64,000 nt of DNA. Origin: Ligustrum vulgare (Eukaryota > Streptophyta > Magnoliopsida > Lamiales > Oleaceae). The translations under genes and the position numbers were made by a program. Numbering within the stretch: position 1 is the first letter of the stretch; every line of letters begins with the position of its first letter. The DNA is taken from contig OY743169.1 of assembly GCA_963555705.1 (NCBI GenBank), forward strand, positions 51,202,124 through 51,266,123, given 5' to 3'. Shown one piece after another: positions 15,275 through 29,300 of this stretch. Under the pieces are notes generated by a model that ran no database searches, was not told where the DNA came from, and saw nothing but the letters and a program-made list of their open reading frames with translations.

Positions 15275-15798
15275 CACTACAAGAAACTGATCTATAATCG
15301 ACGACCAACTATCCGACAGTGGTCGGCACCGTCGGAAATTTCGGACCGGAAAAAACCCATCGGAAATTACCGACGGTCAATATACCGTCGGCAATTTAAA
15401 AATCCATAATTTAAATTCTAGCAACTTCCTTGGACATTGGATGACTTCCAGTGTGCCTCTACTATTCTATATGTTTGCTGAGCCTCAGAATTTCAAAAAA
15501 ACCAAGTTGATTATAGAAAAGAACCTAGAAATTAGTATGAAAATAACTTTGAAATCACATACCTAATTAGTCTTGGATTTTTTTATCGAAGAAACAAACA
15601 GAGTAGATGATGCCTTCTTATGAAGATTTGATCTCCTGGGATGACGAAGATAATAGATGAATTTGTACAACCAGAAGATAGATGATGAAGAAGAAGAAGA
15701 AGGTATTTATTACAGGAGATTTAGGGTTTTCGTCTCTAGCGAGGAGAGAGATGGACCCAATAGATATTGAGAAGAAAGAGTATATATATATGACGGAA
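15275..15798 (+). repeat. Reference short monomer (524 bp)
   Basis: This is a typical short unit. It begins with an intact CACTACAAGAAA and lacks both the 13-bp CTAGCA-flanked insertion and the 21-bp CCTTCAAGTAGAGG-type segment; the text reads straight from CTCAGAATTTC into the A-run. Its subterminal block carries the CGGACC form of the first dyad, so the 16-bp perfect palindrome is broken. It also carries the GACAGTGGTCGG variant, which recurs near 6349, 7394, 10046, 12177, 16923, 18492 and 23709. This marks a sub-family confined to roughly 6-24 kb. Confidence 0.85.
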
Positions 15799-18700
15799 CA
15801 CTACAAGAAACTGATCTATCATCGACGGCCAACTATCCGACGGGGGTCGGCACAGTCGGAAATTTTGGATCGAAAAAAACCCCGTCGGAAATTACCGACG
15901 GTCAATATACCGTCGGCAATTTAAAAATCCATAATTTAAATTCTAGCATAGATATCTAGCAACTTCCTTGGACATTCGATGACTTCCAGTGTGCCTCTAC
16001 TATTCTACATGTTTGCTGAGCCTCAGACCTTCAAGTAGAGGAAGAAAACCCACAAAAAAACCAAGTTGATTATAGAAAAGAACCTAGAAGTTATTATGAA
16101 AATAACTTTGAAATCAAATACCTAATTAGTCTTGGATTTTTGTATCAAAGAAACAAACAGAGTAGATGAGGCCTTCTTGTTAGAAGATTTGATCGCCAGG
16201 GATGACGAAGATAATAGATGAATTTGTACAACCAGAAGATATATGATGAAGAAAAAGAAGGTATTTCTTACAGGAGATTTAGGGTTTTCGTCCCTAGCGA
16301 GGAGAGAGATGGACGCAATAGATATGGAGAAGAAAGAGTAGATATATATATGACGGAACAATACAAGAAACTGATCTATAATCGAAGGCCAACTATCCGA
16401 CGGGGGTCGGCACCGTCGGAAATTTCGGACCGGAAAAAACCCATCGGAAATTACCGACGGTCAATATGCCGTCGGCAATTTATAAATACATAATTTAAAT
16501 TCTAGCAACTTCCTTGGACATTCGATGACTTCCAGTGTGCGTCTACTATTCTACATGTTTGCTGAGCCTCAGAATTTCAAAAAAACCAATTTGATTATAG
16601 AAAAGAACCTAGAAATTATTATGAAAATAACTTTGAAATCACATACCTTATTAGTCTTGGATTTTTGTATCAAAGAAACAAACAGAGTAGATGAGGCCTT
16701 CTTGTTAGAAGATTTGATCGCCTGGAATGACGAAGATAATAGATGAATTTGTACAACCAGAAGATATATGATGAAGAAAAAGAAGGTATTTATTACAGGA
16801 GATTTAGGGTTTTCGTCTCTAGCGAGGAGAGAGATGGACGCAATAGATATGGAGAAGAATAGTAGATATATATATGACGGAACACTACAAGAAACTGATC
16901 TATAATCGACGACCAACTATCCGACAGTGGTCGGCACCGTCGGAAATTTCGGACCGGAAAAAACCCATCGGAAATTACCGACGGTCAATATACCGTCGGC
17001 AATTTAAAAATCCATAATTTAAATTCTAGCAACTTCCTTGGACATTGGATGACTTCCAGTGTGCCTCTACTATTCTATATGTTTGCTGAGCCTCAGAATT
17101 TCAAAAAAACCTAGTTGATTATAGAAAAGAACCTAGAAATTATTATGAAAATAACTTTGAAATCACATACCTAATTAGTCTTGGATTTTTGTATCAAAGA
17201 AACAAACAGAGTAGATGAGGCCTTCTTGTTAGAAGATTTGATCGCCTGGGATGACGAAGATAATAGATGAATTTGTACAACCAGAAGATATATGATGAAG
17301 AAAAAGAAGGTATTTATTACAGGAGATTTAGGGTTTTCGTCTCTAGCGAGGAGAGAGATGGACGCAATAGATATGGAGAAGAAAGAGTAGATATTTATAA
17401 TGGAACACTACAAGAAACTGATCTATAATCGACGGCCATTTATCTGACGGGGGTCGGCACCGTCGGAAATTTCCGACCGGAAAAAACCCATCGGAAATTA
17501 CCGACGGTCAATATACCGTCGGCAATTTATAAATCCATAATTTAAATTCTAGCAACTTCCTTGGACATTGGATGACTTCCAGTGTGCCTCTACTATTCTA
17601 CATGTTTGCTGAGCCTCAGAATTTCAAAAAAACCAAGTTGATTATAGAAAAGAACCTAGAATTTATTATGAAAATAACTTTGAAATCACATACCTAATTA
17701 GTCTTGGATTTTTGTATCAAAGAAACAAACAGAGTAGATGAGGCCTTCTTGTTAGAAGATTTGATCGCCTGGGATGACGAAGATAATAGATGAATTTGTA
17801 TGACCAGAAGATATATGATGAAGAAAAAGAAGGTATTTATTACAGGAGATTTAGGTTTTCGTCTCTAGCGAGGAGAGAGATGGACGCAATAGATATGGAG
17901 AAGAAAGAGTAGATATTTATGACGGAACACTACAAGAAACTGATCTATAATCGACGGCCAACTATCCGACGGGGGTAGGCACCGTCGGAAATTTCGGACC
18001 GAAAAAAACCCATCGGAAATTACCGACGGTCAATATGCCGTCGGCAATTTATAAATACATAATTTAAATTCTAGCAACTTCCTTGGACATTCGATGACTT
18101 CCAGTGTGCATCTACTATTCTACATGTTTGCTGAGCCTCAGAATTTCAAAAAAACCAAGTTGATTATAGAAAAGAACCTAGAAATTATTATGAAAATAAC
18201 TTTGAAATCACATACCTTATTAGTCTTGGATTTTTGTATCAAAGAAACAAACAGAGTAGATGAGGCCTTCTTGTTAGAAGATTTGATCGCCTGGAATGAC
18301 GAAGATAATAGATGAATTTGTACAACCAGAAGATATATGATGAAGAAAAAGAAGGTATTTATTACAGGAGATTTAGGGTTTTCGTCTCTAGCGAGGAGAG
18401 AGATGGACGCAATAGATATGGAGAAGAATAGTAGATATATATATGACGGAACACTACAAGAAACTGATCTATAATCGACGGCCAACTATCCGACAGTGGT
18501 CGGCACCGTCGGAAATTTCGGACCGGAAAAAACCCATCGGAAATTACCGACGGTCAATATACCGTCGGCAATTTAAAAATCCATAATTTAAATTCTAGCA
18601 ACTTCCTTGGACATTGGATGACTTCCAGTGTGCCTCTACTATTCTATATGTTTGCTGAGCCTCAGAATTTCAAAAAAACCTAGTTGATTATAGAAAAGAA

Positions 18701-18974
18701 CCTAGAAATTATTATGAAAATAACTTTGAAATCACATACCTAATTAGTCTTGGATTTTTGTATCAAAGAAACAAACAGAGTAGATGAGGCCTTCTTGTTA
18801 GAAGATTTGATCGCCTGGGATGACGAAGATAATAGATGAATTTGTACAACCAGAAGATATATGATGAAGAAAAAGAAGGTATTTATTACAGGAGATTTAG
18901 GGTTTTCGTCTCTAGCGAGGAGAGAGATGGACGCAATAGATATGGAGAAGAAAAAGTAGATATTTATAACGGAA

Positions 18975-21900
18975 CACTACAAGAAACTGATCTATAATCG
19001 ACGGCCAACTATCCGACGGGGGTCGGCACCGTCGGAAATTTCGGACCGGAAAATACCCATCGGAAATTACCGACGGTCAATATACCGTCGGCAATTTATA
19101 AATCCATAATTTAAATTCTAGCAACTTCCTTGGACATTGGATGACTTCCAGTGTGCATCTACTATTCTACATGTTTGCTGGGCCTCAGAATTTCAAAAAA
19201 ACCAAGTTGATTATAGAAAAGAACCTAGAATTTATTATGAAAATAACTTTGAAATCACATACCTAATTAGTCTTGGATTTTTGTATCAAAGAAACAAACA
19301 GAGTAGATGAGGCCTTCTAATGAAGATTTGATCGCCTGGGATGACGAAGATAATAGATGAATCTGTACAACCAGAAGATAGATGATGAAGAAGAAGAAGG
19401 TATTTATTACAGGAGATTTAGGGTTTTCGTCTATAGCGAGGAGAGAGATGGACGCAATAGATATGGAGAAGAAAGAGTAGATATTTATGATGGAACACTA
19501 CAAGAAACTGATCTATAATCGACGACCAACTATCCGACGGGGGTCGGCACCGTCGGAAATTTCCGACCGGAAAAAACCCATCGGAAATTACCGACGGTCA
19601 ATATACCGTCGGCAATTTAAAAATCCATAATTTAAATTCCATTAACTTCCTTGGACATTCGATGACTTCCAGTGTGCATCTACTATTCTACATGTCTGCT
19701 GAGCCTCAGAATTTCAAAAAAACCAAGTTGATTATAGAAAAGAACCTAGAAATTATTATGAAAATAACTTTGAAATCACATACCTAATAAGTCTTGGATT
19801 TTTGTATCAAAGAAACAAACAGAGTAGATGAGGCCTTCTAATGAAGATTTGATCGCCTGGGATGACGAAGATAATAGATGAATCTGTACAACCAGAAGAT
19901 AGATGATGAAGAAGAAGAAGGTATTTATTACAGGAGATTTAGGGTTTTCGTCTATAGCGAGGAGAGAGATGGACGCAATAGATATGGAGAAGAAAGAGTA
20001 GATATTTATGATGGAACACTACAAGAAACTGATCTATAATCGACGACCAACTATCCGACGGGGGTCGGCACCGTCGGAAATTTCCGACCGGAAAAAACGC
20101 ATCGGAAATTACCGACGGTCAATATACCTTCGGCAATTTAAAAATCCATCATTTAAATTCCAGCAACTTCCTTGGACATTCGATGACTTCCAGTGTGCCT
20201 CTACTATTCTACATGTTTGCTGAGCCTCAGAATTTCAAAAAAACCAAGTTGATTATAGAAAAGAACCTAGAAATTATTATGAAAATAACTTTGAAATCAC
20301 ATACCTAATTAGTCTTGGATTTTTGTATCAAAGAAACAAACAGAGTAGATGAGGCCTTCTTGTTAGAAGATTTGATCGCCTGGGATGACGAAGATAATAG
20401 ATGAATTTGTACAACCAGAAGATATATGATGAAGAAAAAGAAGGTATTTATTACAGGAGATTTAGGGTTTTCGTCTCTAGCGAGGAGAGAGATGGACGCA
20501 ATAGATATGGAGAAGAAAGAGTAGATATTTATAACGGAACACTACAAGAAACTGATCTATAATCGACGGCCAACTATCCGACGGGGGTCGGCACCGTCGG
20601 AAATTTCGGACCGGAAAAAACCCATCGGAAATTACCGACGGTCAATATACCGTCGGCAATTTATAAATCCATAATTTAAATTCTAGCAACTTCCTTGGAC
20701 ATTGGATGACTTCCAGTGTGCATCTACTATTCTACATGTTTGCTGGGCCTCAGAATTTCAAAAAAACCAAGTTGATTATAGAAAAGAACCTAGAATTTAT
20801 TATGAAAATAACTTTGAAATCACATACCTAATTAGTCTTGGATTTTTGTATCAAAGAAACAAACAGAGTAGATGAGGCCTTCTAATGAAGATTTGATCGC
20901 CTGGGATGACGAAGATAATAGATGAATCTGTACAACCAGAAGATAGATGATGAAGAAGAAGAAGGTATTTATTACAGGAGATTTAGGGTTTTCGTCTATA
21001 GCGAGGAGAGAGATGGACGCAATAGATATGGAGAAGAAAGAGTAGATATTTATGATGGAACACTACAAGAAACTGATCTATAATCGACGACCAACTATCC
21101 GACGGGGGTCGGCACCGTCGGAAATTTCCGACCGGAAAAAACCCATCGGAAATTACCGACGGTCAATATACCGTCGGCAATTTAAAAATCCATAATGTAA
21201 ATTCCAGCAACTTCCTTGGACATTCGATGACTTCCAGTGTGCATCTACTATTCTACATGTCTGCTGAGCCTCAGAATTTCAAAAAACCCAAGTTGATTAT
21301 AGAAAAGAACCTAGAAATTATTATGAAAATAACTTTGAAATCACATACCTAATTAGTCTTGGATTTTTGTATCAAAGAAACAAACAGAGTAGATGAGGCC
21401 TTCTAATGAAGATTTGATCGCCTGGGATGACGAAGATAATAGATGAATCTGTACAACCAGAAGATAGATGATGAAGAAGAAGAAGGTATTTATTACAGGA
21501 GATTTAGGGTTTTCGTCTATAGCGAGGAGAGAGATGGACGCAATAGATATGGAGAAGAAAGAGTAGATATTTATGATGGAACACTACAAGAAACTGATCT
21601 ATAATCGACTGCCAACTATCCGACGGGGGTCGGCACCGTCGAAAATTTCCGACCGGAAAAAACCCATCGGAAATTACCGACGGTCAATATACCGTCGGCA
21701 ATTTATAAATCCATAATTTAAATTCTAGCAACTTCCTTGGACATTCGATGACTTCCAGTGTGCATCTACTATTCTACATGTCTGCTGAGCCTCAGAATTT
21801 CAAAAAAACCAAGTTGATTATAGAAAAGAACCTAGAAATTATTATGAAAATAACTTTGAAATCACATACCTAATAAGTCTTGGATTTTTGTATCAAAGAA

Positions 21901-23145
21901 ACAAACAGAGTAGATGAGGCCTTCTAATGAAGATTTGATCGCCTGGGATGACGAAGATAATAGATGAATCTGTACAACCAGAAGATAGATGATGAAGAAG
22001 AAGAAGGTATTTATTACAGGAGATTTAGGGTTTTCGTCTATAGCGAGGAGAGAGATGGACGCAATAGATATGGAGAAGAAAGAGTAGATATTTATGATGG
22101 AACACTACAAGAAACTGATCTATAATCGACGACCAACTATCCGACGGGGGTCGGCACCGTCGGAAATTTCCGACCGGAAAAAACCCATCGGAAATTACCG
22201 ACTGTCAATATACCTTCGGCAATTTAAAAATCCATAATTTAAATTCCAGCAACTTCCTTGGACATTCGACGACTTCCAGTGTGCCTCTACTATTCTACAT
22301 GTTTGCTGAGCCTCAGAATTTCAAAAAAACCAAGTTGATTATAGAAAAGAACCTAGAAATTATTATGAAAATAACTTTGAAATCACATACCTAATTAGTC
22401 TTGGATTTTTGTATCAAAGAAACAAACAGAGTAGATGAGGCCTTCTAATGAAGATTTGATCGCCTGGGATGACGAAGATAATAGATGAATCTGTACAACC
22501 AGAAGATAGATGATGAAGAAGAAGAAGGTATTTATTACAGGAGATTTAGGGTTTTCGTCTATAGCGAGGAGAGAGATGGACGCAATAGATATGGAGAAGA
22601 AAGAGTAGATATTTATGATGGAACACTACAAGAAACTGATCTATAATCGACGACCAACTATCCGACGGGGGTCGGCACCGTCGGAAATTTCCGACCGGAA
22701 AAAACCCATCGGAAATTACCGACGGTCAATATACCGTCGGCAATTTAAAAATCCATAATTTAAATTCCAGCAACTTCCTTGGACATTCGATGACTTCCAG
22801 TGTGCCTCTACTATTCTACATGTTTGCTGAGCCTCAGAATTTCAAAAAAACCAAGTTGATTATAGAAAAGAACCTAGAATTTATTATGAAAATAACTTTG
22901 AAATCACATACCTAATTAGTCTTGGATTTTTGTATCAAAGAAACAAACAGAGTAGATGAGGCCTTCTTGTTAGAAGATTTGATCGCCTGGGATGACGAAG
23001 ATAATAGATGAATTTGTACGACCAGAAGATATATGATGAAGAAAAAGAAGGTATTTATTACAGGAGATTTAGGTTTTCGTCTCTAGCGAGGAGAGAGATG
23101 GACGCAATAGATATGGAGAAGAAAGAGTAGATATTTATGACGGAA
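18975..23145. repeat. Homogeneous 521-bp monomer block
   Basis: Anchors: 18975, 19496, 20017, 20540, 21061, 21582, 22103, 22624. Spacing is 521 bp except the 523-bp interval before 20540, and several show an additional 1,565-bp three-unit period. Diagnostic changes are GTCTATAGCGAGG instead of GTCTCTAGCGAGG and CCTTCTAATGAAG instead of CCTTCTTATGAAG. These markers are essentially confined to this block, indicating a local amplification. Confidence 0.88.
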
Positions 23146-26100
23146 CACTACAAGAAACTGATCTATAATCGACGGCCAACTATCCGACGGGGGTAGGCAC
23201 CGTCGGAAATTTCGGACCGAAAAAAACCCATCGGAAATTACCGACGGTCAATATGCCGTCGGCAATTTATAAATACATAATTTAAATTCTAGCAACTTCC
23301 TTGGACATTCGATGACTTCCAGTGTGCATCTACTATTCTACATGTTTGCTAAGCCTCAGAATTTCAAAAAAACCAAGTTGATTATAGAAAAGAACCTAGA
23401 AATTGTTATGAAAATAACTTTGAAATCACATACCTTATTAGTCTTGGATTTTTGTATCAAAGAAACAAACAGAGTAGATGAGGCCTTCTTGTTAGAAGAT
23501 TTGATCGCCTGGAATGACGAAGATAATAGATGAATTTGTACAACCAGAAGATATATGATGAAGAAAAAGAAGGTATTTATTACAGGAGATTTAGGGTTTT
23601 CGTCTCTAGCGAGGAGAGAGATGGACGCAATAGATATGGAGAAGAATAGTAGATATATATATGACCGAACACTACAAGAAACTGATCTATAATCGACGGC
23701 CAACTATCCGACAGTGGTCGGCACCGTCGGAAATTTCGGACCGGAAAAAACCCATCGGAAATTACCGACGGTCAATATACCGTCGGCAATTTAAAAATGC
23801 ATAATTTAAATTCTAGCAACTTCCTTGGACATTGGATGACTTCCAGTGTGCCTCTACTATTCTATATGTTTGCTGAGCCTCAGAATTTCAAAAAAACCTA
23901 GTTGATTATAGAAAAGAACCTAGAAATTATTATGAAAATAACTTTGAAATCACATACCTAATTAGTCTTGGATTTTTGTATCAAAGAAACAAACAGAGTA
24001 GATGAGGCCTTCTTGTTAGAAGATTTGATCGCCTGGGATGACGAAGATAATAGATGAATTTGTACAACCAGAAGATATATGATGAAGAAAAAGAAGGTAT
24101 TTATTACAGGAGATTTAGGGTTTTCGTCTCTAGCGAGGAGAGAGATGGACGCAATAGATATGGAGAAGAAAGAGTAGATATTTATAACGGAACACTACAA
24201 GAAACTGATCTATAATCGACGGCCATTTATCTGACGGGGGTCGGCACCGTCGGAAATTTCCGACCGGAAAAAACCCATCGGAAATTACCGACGGTCAATA
24301 TACCGTCGGCAATTTATAAATCCATATTTTAAATTCTAGCAACTTCCTTGGACATTGGATGACTTCCAGTGTGCATCTACTATTCTACATGTTTGCTGAG
24401 CCTCAGAATTTCAAAAAAACCAAGTTGATTATAGAAAAGAACCTAGAATTTATTATGAAAATAACTTTGAAATCACATACCTAATTAGTCTTGGATTTTT
24501 GTATCAAAGAAACAAACAGAGTAGATGAGGCCTTCTTGGAGAAGATTTGATCGCCTGGGATGACGAAGATAATAGATGAATTTGTACGACCAGAAGATAT
24601 ATGATGAAGAAAAAGAAGGTATTTATTATAGGAGATTTAGGTTTTCGTCTCTAGCGAGGAGAGAGATGGACGCAATAGATATGGAGAAGAAAGAGTAGAT
24701 ATTTATGACGGAACACTACAAGAAACTGATCTATAATCGACGGCCAACTATCCGACGGGGGTCGGCACCGTCGGAAATTTCGGACCGGAAAAAACCCATC
24801 GGAAATTACCGACGGTCAATATACCGTCGGCAATTTAAAAATCCCTAATTTAAATTCTAGCAACTTCCTTGGACATTCGATGACTTCCAGTGTGCCTCTA
24901 CTATTCTACATGTTTGCTGAGCCTCAGAATTTCAAAAAAACCAAGTTGATTATAGAAAAGAACCTAGAAATTATTATGAAAATAACTTTGAAATCACATA
25001 CCTAATTAGTCTTGGATTTTTTTATCGAAGAAACAAACAGAGTAGATGATGCCTTCTTATGAAGATTTGATCTCCTGGGATGACGAAGATAATAGATGAA
25101 TTTGTACAACCAGAAGATAGATGATGAAGAAGAAGAAGAAGGTATTTATTACAGGAGATTTAGGGTTTTCGTCTCTAGCGAGGAGAGAGATGGACCCAAT
25201 AGATATTGAGAAGAAAGAGTATATATATATGACGGAACACTACAAGAAACTGATCTATCATCGACGGCCAACTATCCGACGGGGGTCGGCACAGTCGGAA
25301 ATTTTGGATCGAAAAAAACCCCGTCGGAAATTACCGACGGTCAATATACCGTCGGCAATTTAAAAATCCATAATTTAAATTCTAGCATAGATATCTAGCA
25401 ACTTCCTTGGACATTCGATGACTTCCAGTGTGCCTCTACTATTCTACATGTTTGCTGAGCCTCAGACCTTCAAGTAGAGGAAGAAAACCCACAAAAAAAC
25501 CAAGTTGATTATAGAAAAGAACCTAGAAATTATTATGAAAATAACATTGAAATCAAATACCTAATTAGTCTTGGATTTTTGTATCAAAGAAACAAACAGA
25601 GTAGATGAGGCCTTCTTGTTAGAAGATTTGATCGCCAGGGATGACGAAGATAATAGATGAATTTGTACAACCAGAAGATATATGATGAAGAAAAAGAAGG
25701 TATTTCTTACAGGAGATTTAGGGTTTTCGTCCCTAGCGAGGAGAGAGATGGACGCAATAGATATGGAGAAGAAAGAGTAGATATATATATGACGGAACAA
25801 TACAAGAAACTGATCTATAATCGAAGGCCAACTATCCGACGGGGGTCGGCACCGTCGGAAATTTCGGACCGGAAAAAACCCATCGGAAATTACCGACGGT
25901 CAATATACCGTCGGCAATTTAAAAATCCATAATTTAAATTCTAGCAACTTCCTTAGACATTCGATGACTTCTAGTGTGCCTCTACTATTCTACATGTTTG
26001 CTGAGCCTCAGAATTTCAAAAAAACCAAGTTGATTATAGAAAAGAACCTAGAAATTATTATGAAAATAACTTTGAAATCACATACCTAATTAGTCTTGGA

Positions 26101-26319
26101 TTTTTGTATCAAAGAAACAAACAGAGTAGATGAGGCCTTCTTGGAGAAGATTTGATAGCCTGGGATGACGAAGATAATAGATGAATCTGTACAACCAGAA
26201 GATAGATGTTGAAGAAGAAGAAGGTATTTATTACAGGAGATTTAGGGTTTTCGTCTCTAGCGAGGAGAGAGATGGACGCAATAGATATGGAGAAGAAAGA
26301 GTAGATATATATGACGGAA
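23146..26319. repeat. Displaced copy of left-array monomer types
   Basis: Anchors: 23146, 23670, 24193, 24714, 25238, 25798. Anchors 24193-25798 repeat 7878-9483 at a constant 16,315-bp offset. Anchors 23146-24193 repeat 17928-18975 at 5,218 bp. Both the GATCGCCAGGG long unit and the CAATA anchor are reproduced, so the block is a composite of two earlier segments flanking the 521-bp amplification. Confidence 0.82.
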
Positions 26320-29300
26320 CACTACAAGAAACTGATCTATAATCGACGGCCAACTATCCGACGGGGGTCGGCACCGTCGGAAATTTCCGACCGGAAAAAA
26401 CCCATCGGAAATTACCGACGGTCAATATACCGTCGGCAATTTAAAAATCCATAATTTAAATTCTAGCAACTTCCTTGGACATTCGATGACTTCCAGTGTG
26501 CCTCTACTATTCTACATGTTTGCTGAGCCTCAGACCTTCAAGTAGAGGAAGAAAACCCACAAAAAAACCAAGTTGATTATAGAAAAGAACCTAGAAATTA
26601 TTATGAAAATAACTTTGAAATGACATACCTAATTAGTCTTGGATTTTTGTATCAAAGAAACAAACAGAGTAGATGAGGCCTTCTCGGAGAAGATTTGATA
26701 GCCTGGGATGACGAAGATAATAGATGAATCTGTACAACCAGAAGATAGATGAAGAAGAAGAAGAAGGTATTTATCACAGGAGATTTAGGGTTTTCGTCTG
26801 TAGCGAGGAAAGAGATGGACGCAATAGATATGGAGAAGAAAGTGTAGATATATATGACGGAACACTACAAGAAACTGATCTATCATCGACGGCCAACTAC
26901 CCGACGGGGGTCAGCACCGTCGGAAATTTCCGACCGAAAAAAACCCCGTCGGAAATTACCGACGGTCAATATACCGTCGGCAATTTAAAAATCCATAATT
27001 TAAATTCTCGCATAGATATCTAGCAACTTCCTTGGACATTCGATGACTTACAGTGTGCCTCTACTATTCTACATGTTTGCTGAGCCTCAGACCTTCTAGT
27101 AGAGGAGGAAAACCCACAAAAAAACCAAGTTGATTATAGAAAAGAAACTAGAAATTATTATGAAAATAACTTTGAAATCACATACCTAATTAGTCTTGGA
27201 TTTTTGTATCAAAGAAACAAACAGAGTAGATGAGGCCTTCTTGGAGAAGATTTTATCGTTTGGGATGACGAAGATAATAGATGAATTTGTACAACCAGAA
27301 GATAGATGATGAAGAAACAAGAAGGTATTTATTACAGGAGATTTAGGGTTTTCTTATCTAGCGAGGAGAGAGATGGACGCAATAGATATGGAGAAGAATA
27401 GTAGATATATTTATGACGGAACACTACAAGAAACTGATCTATAATCGATGGCCAACTATCCGACGGTGGTCGGCACCGTCGGAAATTTCGGACCGGAAAA
27501 AACCCATCGGAAATTACCGACGGTCAATATACCGTCGGCAATGTAAAAATCCATAATTTAAATTCTAGCAACTTCCTTGGACATTCGATGACTTCCAGTG
27601 TGCCTCTACTATGCTATATGTTTGCTGAGCCTCAGAATTTCAAAAAAACCAAGTTGATTATAGAAAAGAACCTTGAAATTATTATGAAAATAACTTTGAA
27701 ATCACATACCTAATTAGTCTTGGAATTTTGTATCAAAGAAACAAACAGAGTAGATGAGGCCTTCTTATGAAGATTTGATCGCCTGGGATGACGAAGATAA
27801 TAGATGAATCTGTACAACCAGAAGATAGATGATGAAGAAGAAGAAGGTATTCATTACAGGAGATTTAGGGTTTTCGTCTCTAGCGAGGAGAGAGATGGAT
27901 GCAATAGATATGGAGAAGAAAGAGTAGATATATATGACGGAACACTACAAGAAACTGATCTATAATCGACGGCCAACTATCCGACGGGGGTCGGCACCGT
28001 CGGAAATTTCGGACCGGAAAAAACCCATCGGAAATTACCGACGGTCAATATACCGTCGGCAATTTAAAAATCCCTAATTTAAATTCTTGCAACTTCCTTG
28101 GACATTCGATGACTTCCAGTGTGCCTCTACTATTCTACATATTTGCTGAGCCTCAGAATTTTAAAAAAACCAAGTTGATTATAGAAAAGAACCTAGAAAT
28201 TAGTATGAAAATAACTTTGAAATCACATACCTAATTAGTCTTGGATTTTTGTATCAAAGAAACAAACAGAGTAGATGACGCCTTCTTATGAAGATTTTAT
28301 CGCCTGGGATGACGAAGATAATAGATGAATTTGTACAACCAGAAGATAGATGATGAAGAAGAAGAAGGTATTTATTACGGGAGATTTAGGGTTATCGTCT
28401 CTAGCGAGGAGAGAGATGGACGCAATGGATATGGAGAAGAAAGAGTATATATATATGACTGAACACTACAAGAAACTGATCTATCATCGACGGCCAACTA
28501 TCCGACGGGGGTCGGCACAGTCGGAAATTTTTGAATCGAAAAAAACCCCGTCGGAAATTACCGACGGTCAATATACCGTCGGCAATTTAAAAATCCATAA
28601 TTTAAATTCTAGCATAGATATCTAGCAACTTCCTTGGACATTTGATGACTTCCAGTGTGCCTCTACTATTCTACATGTTTGCTGAGCCTCAGACCTTCAA
28701 GTAGAGGAAGAAAACCCACAAAAAAACCAAGTTGATTATAGAAAAGAACCTAGAAATTATTATGAAAATAACTTTGAAATCAAATACCTAATTAGCCTTG
28801 GATTTTTGTATCAAAGAAACAAACAGAGTAGATGGGGCCTTCTTGTTAGAAGATTTGATCGCCAGGGATGACGAAGATAATAGATGAATTTGTACAACCA
28901 GAAGATATATGATGAAGAAAAAGAAGGTATTTCTTACAGGAGATTTAGGGTTTTCGTCCCTAGCGAGGAGAGAGATGGACGCAATAGATATGGAGAAGAA
29001 AGAGTAGATATATATATGACGGAACAATACAAGAAACTGATCTATAATCGAAGGCCAACTATCCGACGGGGGTCGGCACTGTCGGAAATTTCGGACCGGA
29101 AAAAACCCATCGGAAATTACCGACGGTCAATATACCGTCGGCAATTTAAAAATCCATAATTTAAATTCTAGCAACTTCCTTGGACATTCGATGACTGCTA
29201 GTGTGCCTCTACTATTCTACATGTTTGCTGAGCCTCAGAATTTCAAAAAAACCAAGTTGATTATAGAAAATAACCTAGAAATTATTATGAAAATAACTTT

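Larger units (their letters stand above)
8399..18974. repeat. Mosaic block with 2,131-, 1,569- and 4,745-bp periods
   Basis: Anchors: 8399, 8923, 9483, 10007, 10530, 11054, 11614, 12138, 12660, 13182, 13706, 14229, 14751, 15275, 15799, 16359, 16883, 17406, 17928, 18452. Four anchors from 8923 to 10530 recur 2,131 bp later. A three-monomer set starting at 12138 recurs at 13706 (about 1,569 bp). The run 11054-14229 recurs at 15799-18975 with a constant 4,745-4,746 bp offset, including the CAATA anchors (11614, 16359) and the GATCGCCAGGG marker. The 560-bp units at 8923, 11054 and 15799 are the only long units here. Confidence 0.88.
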
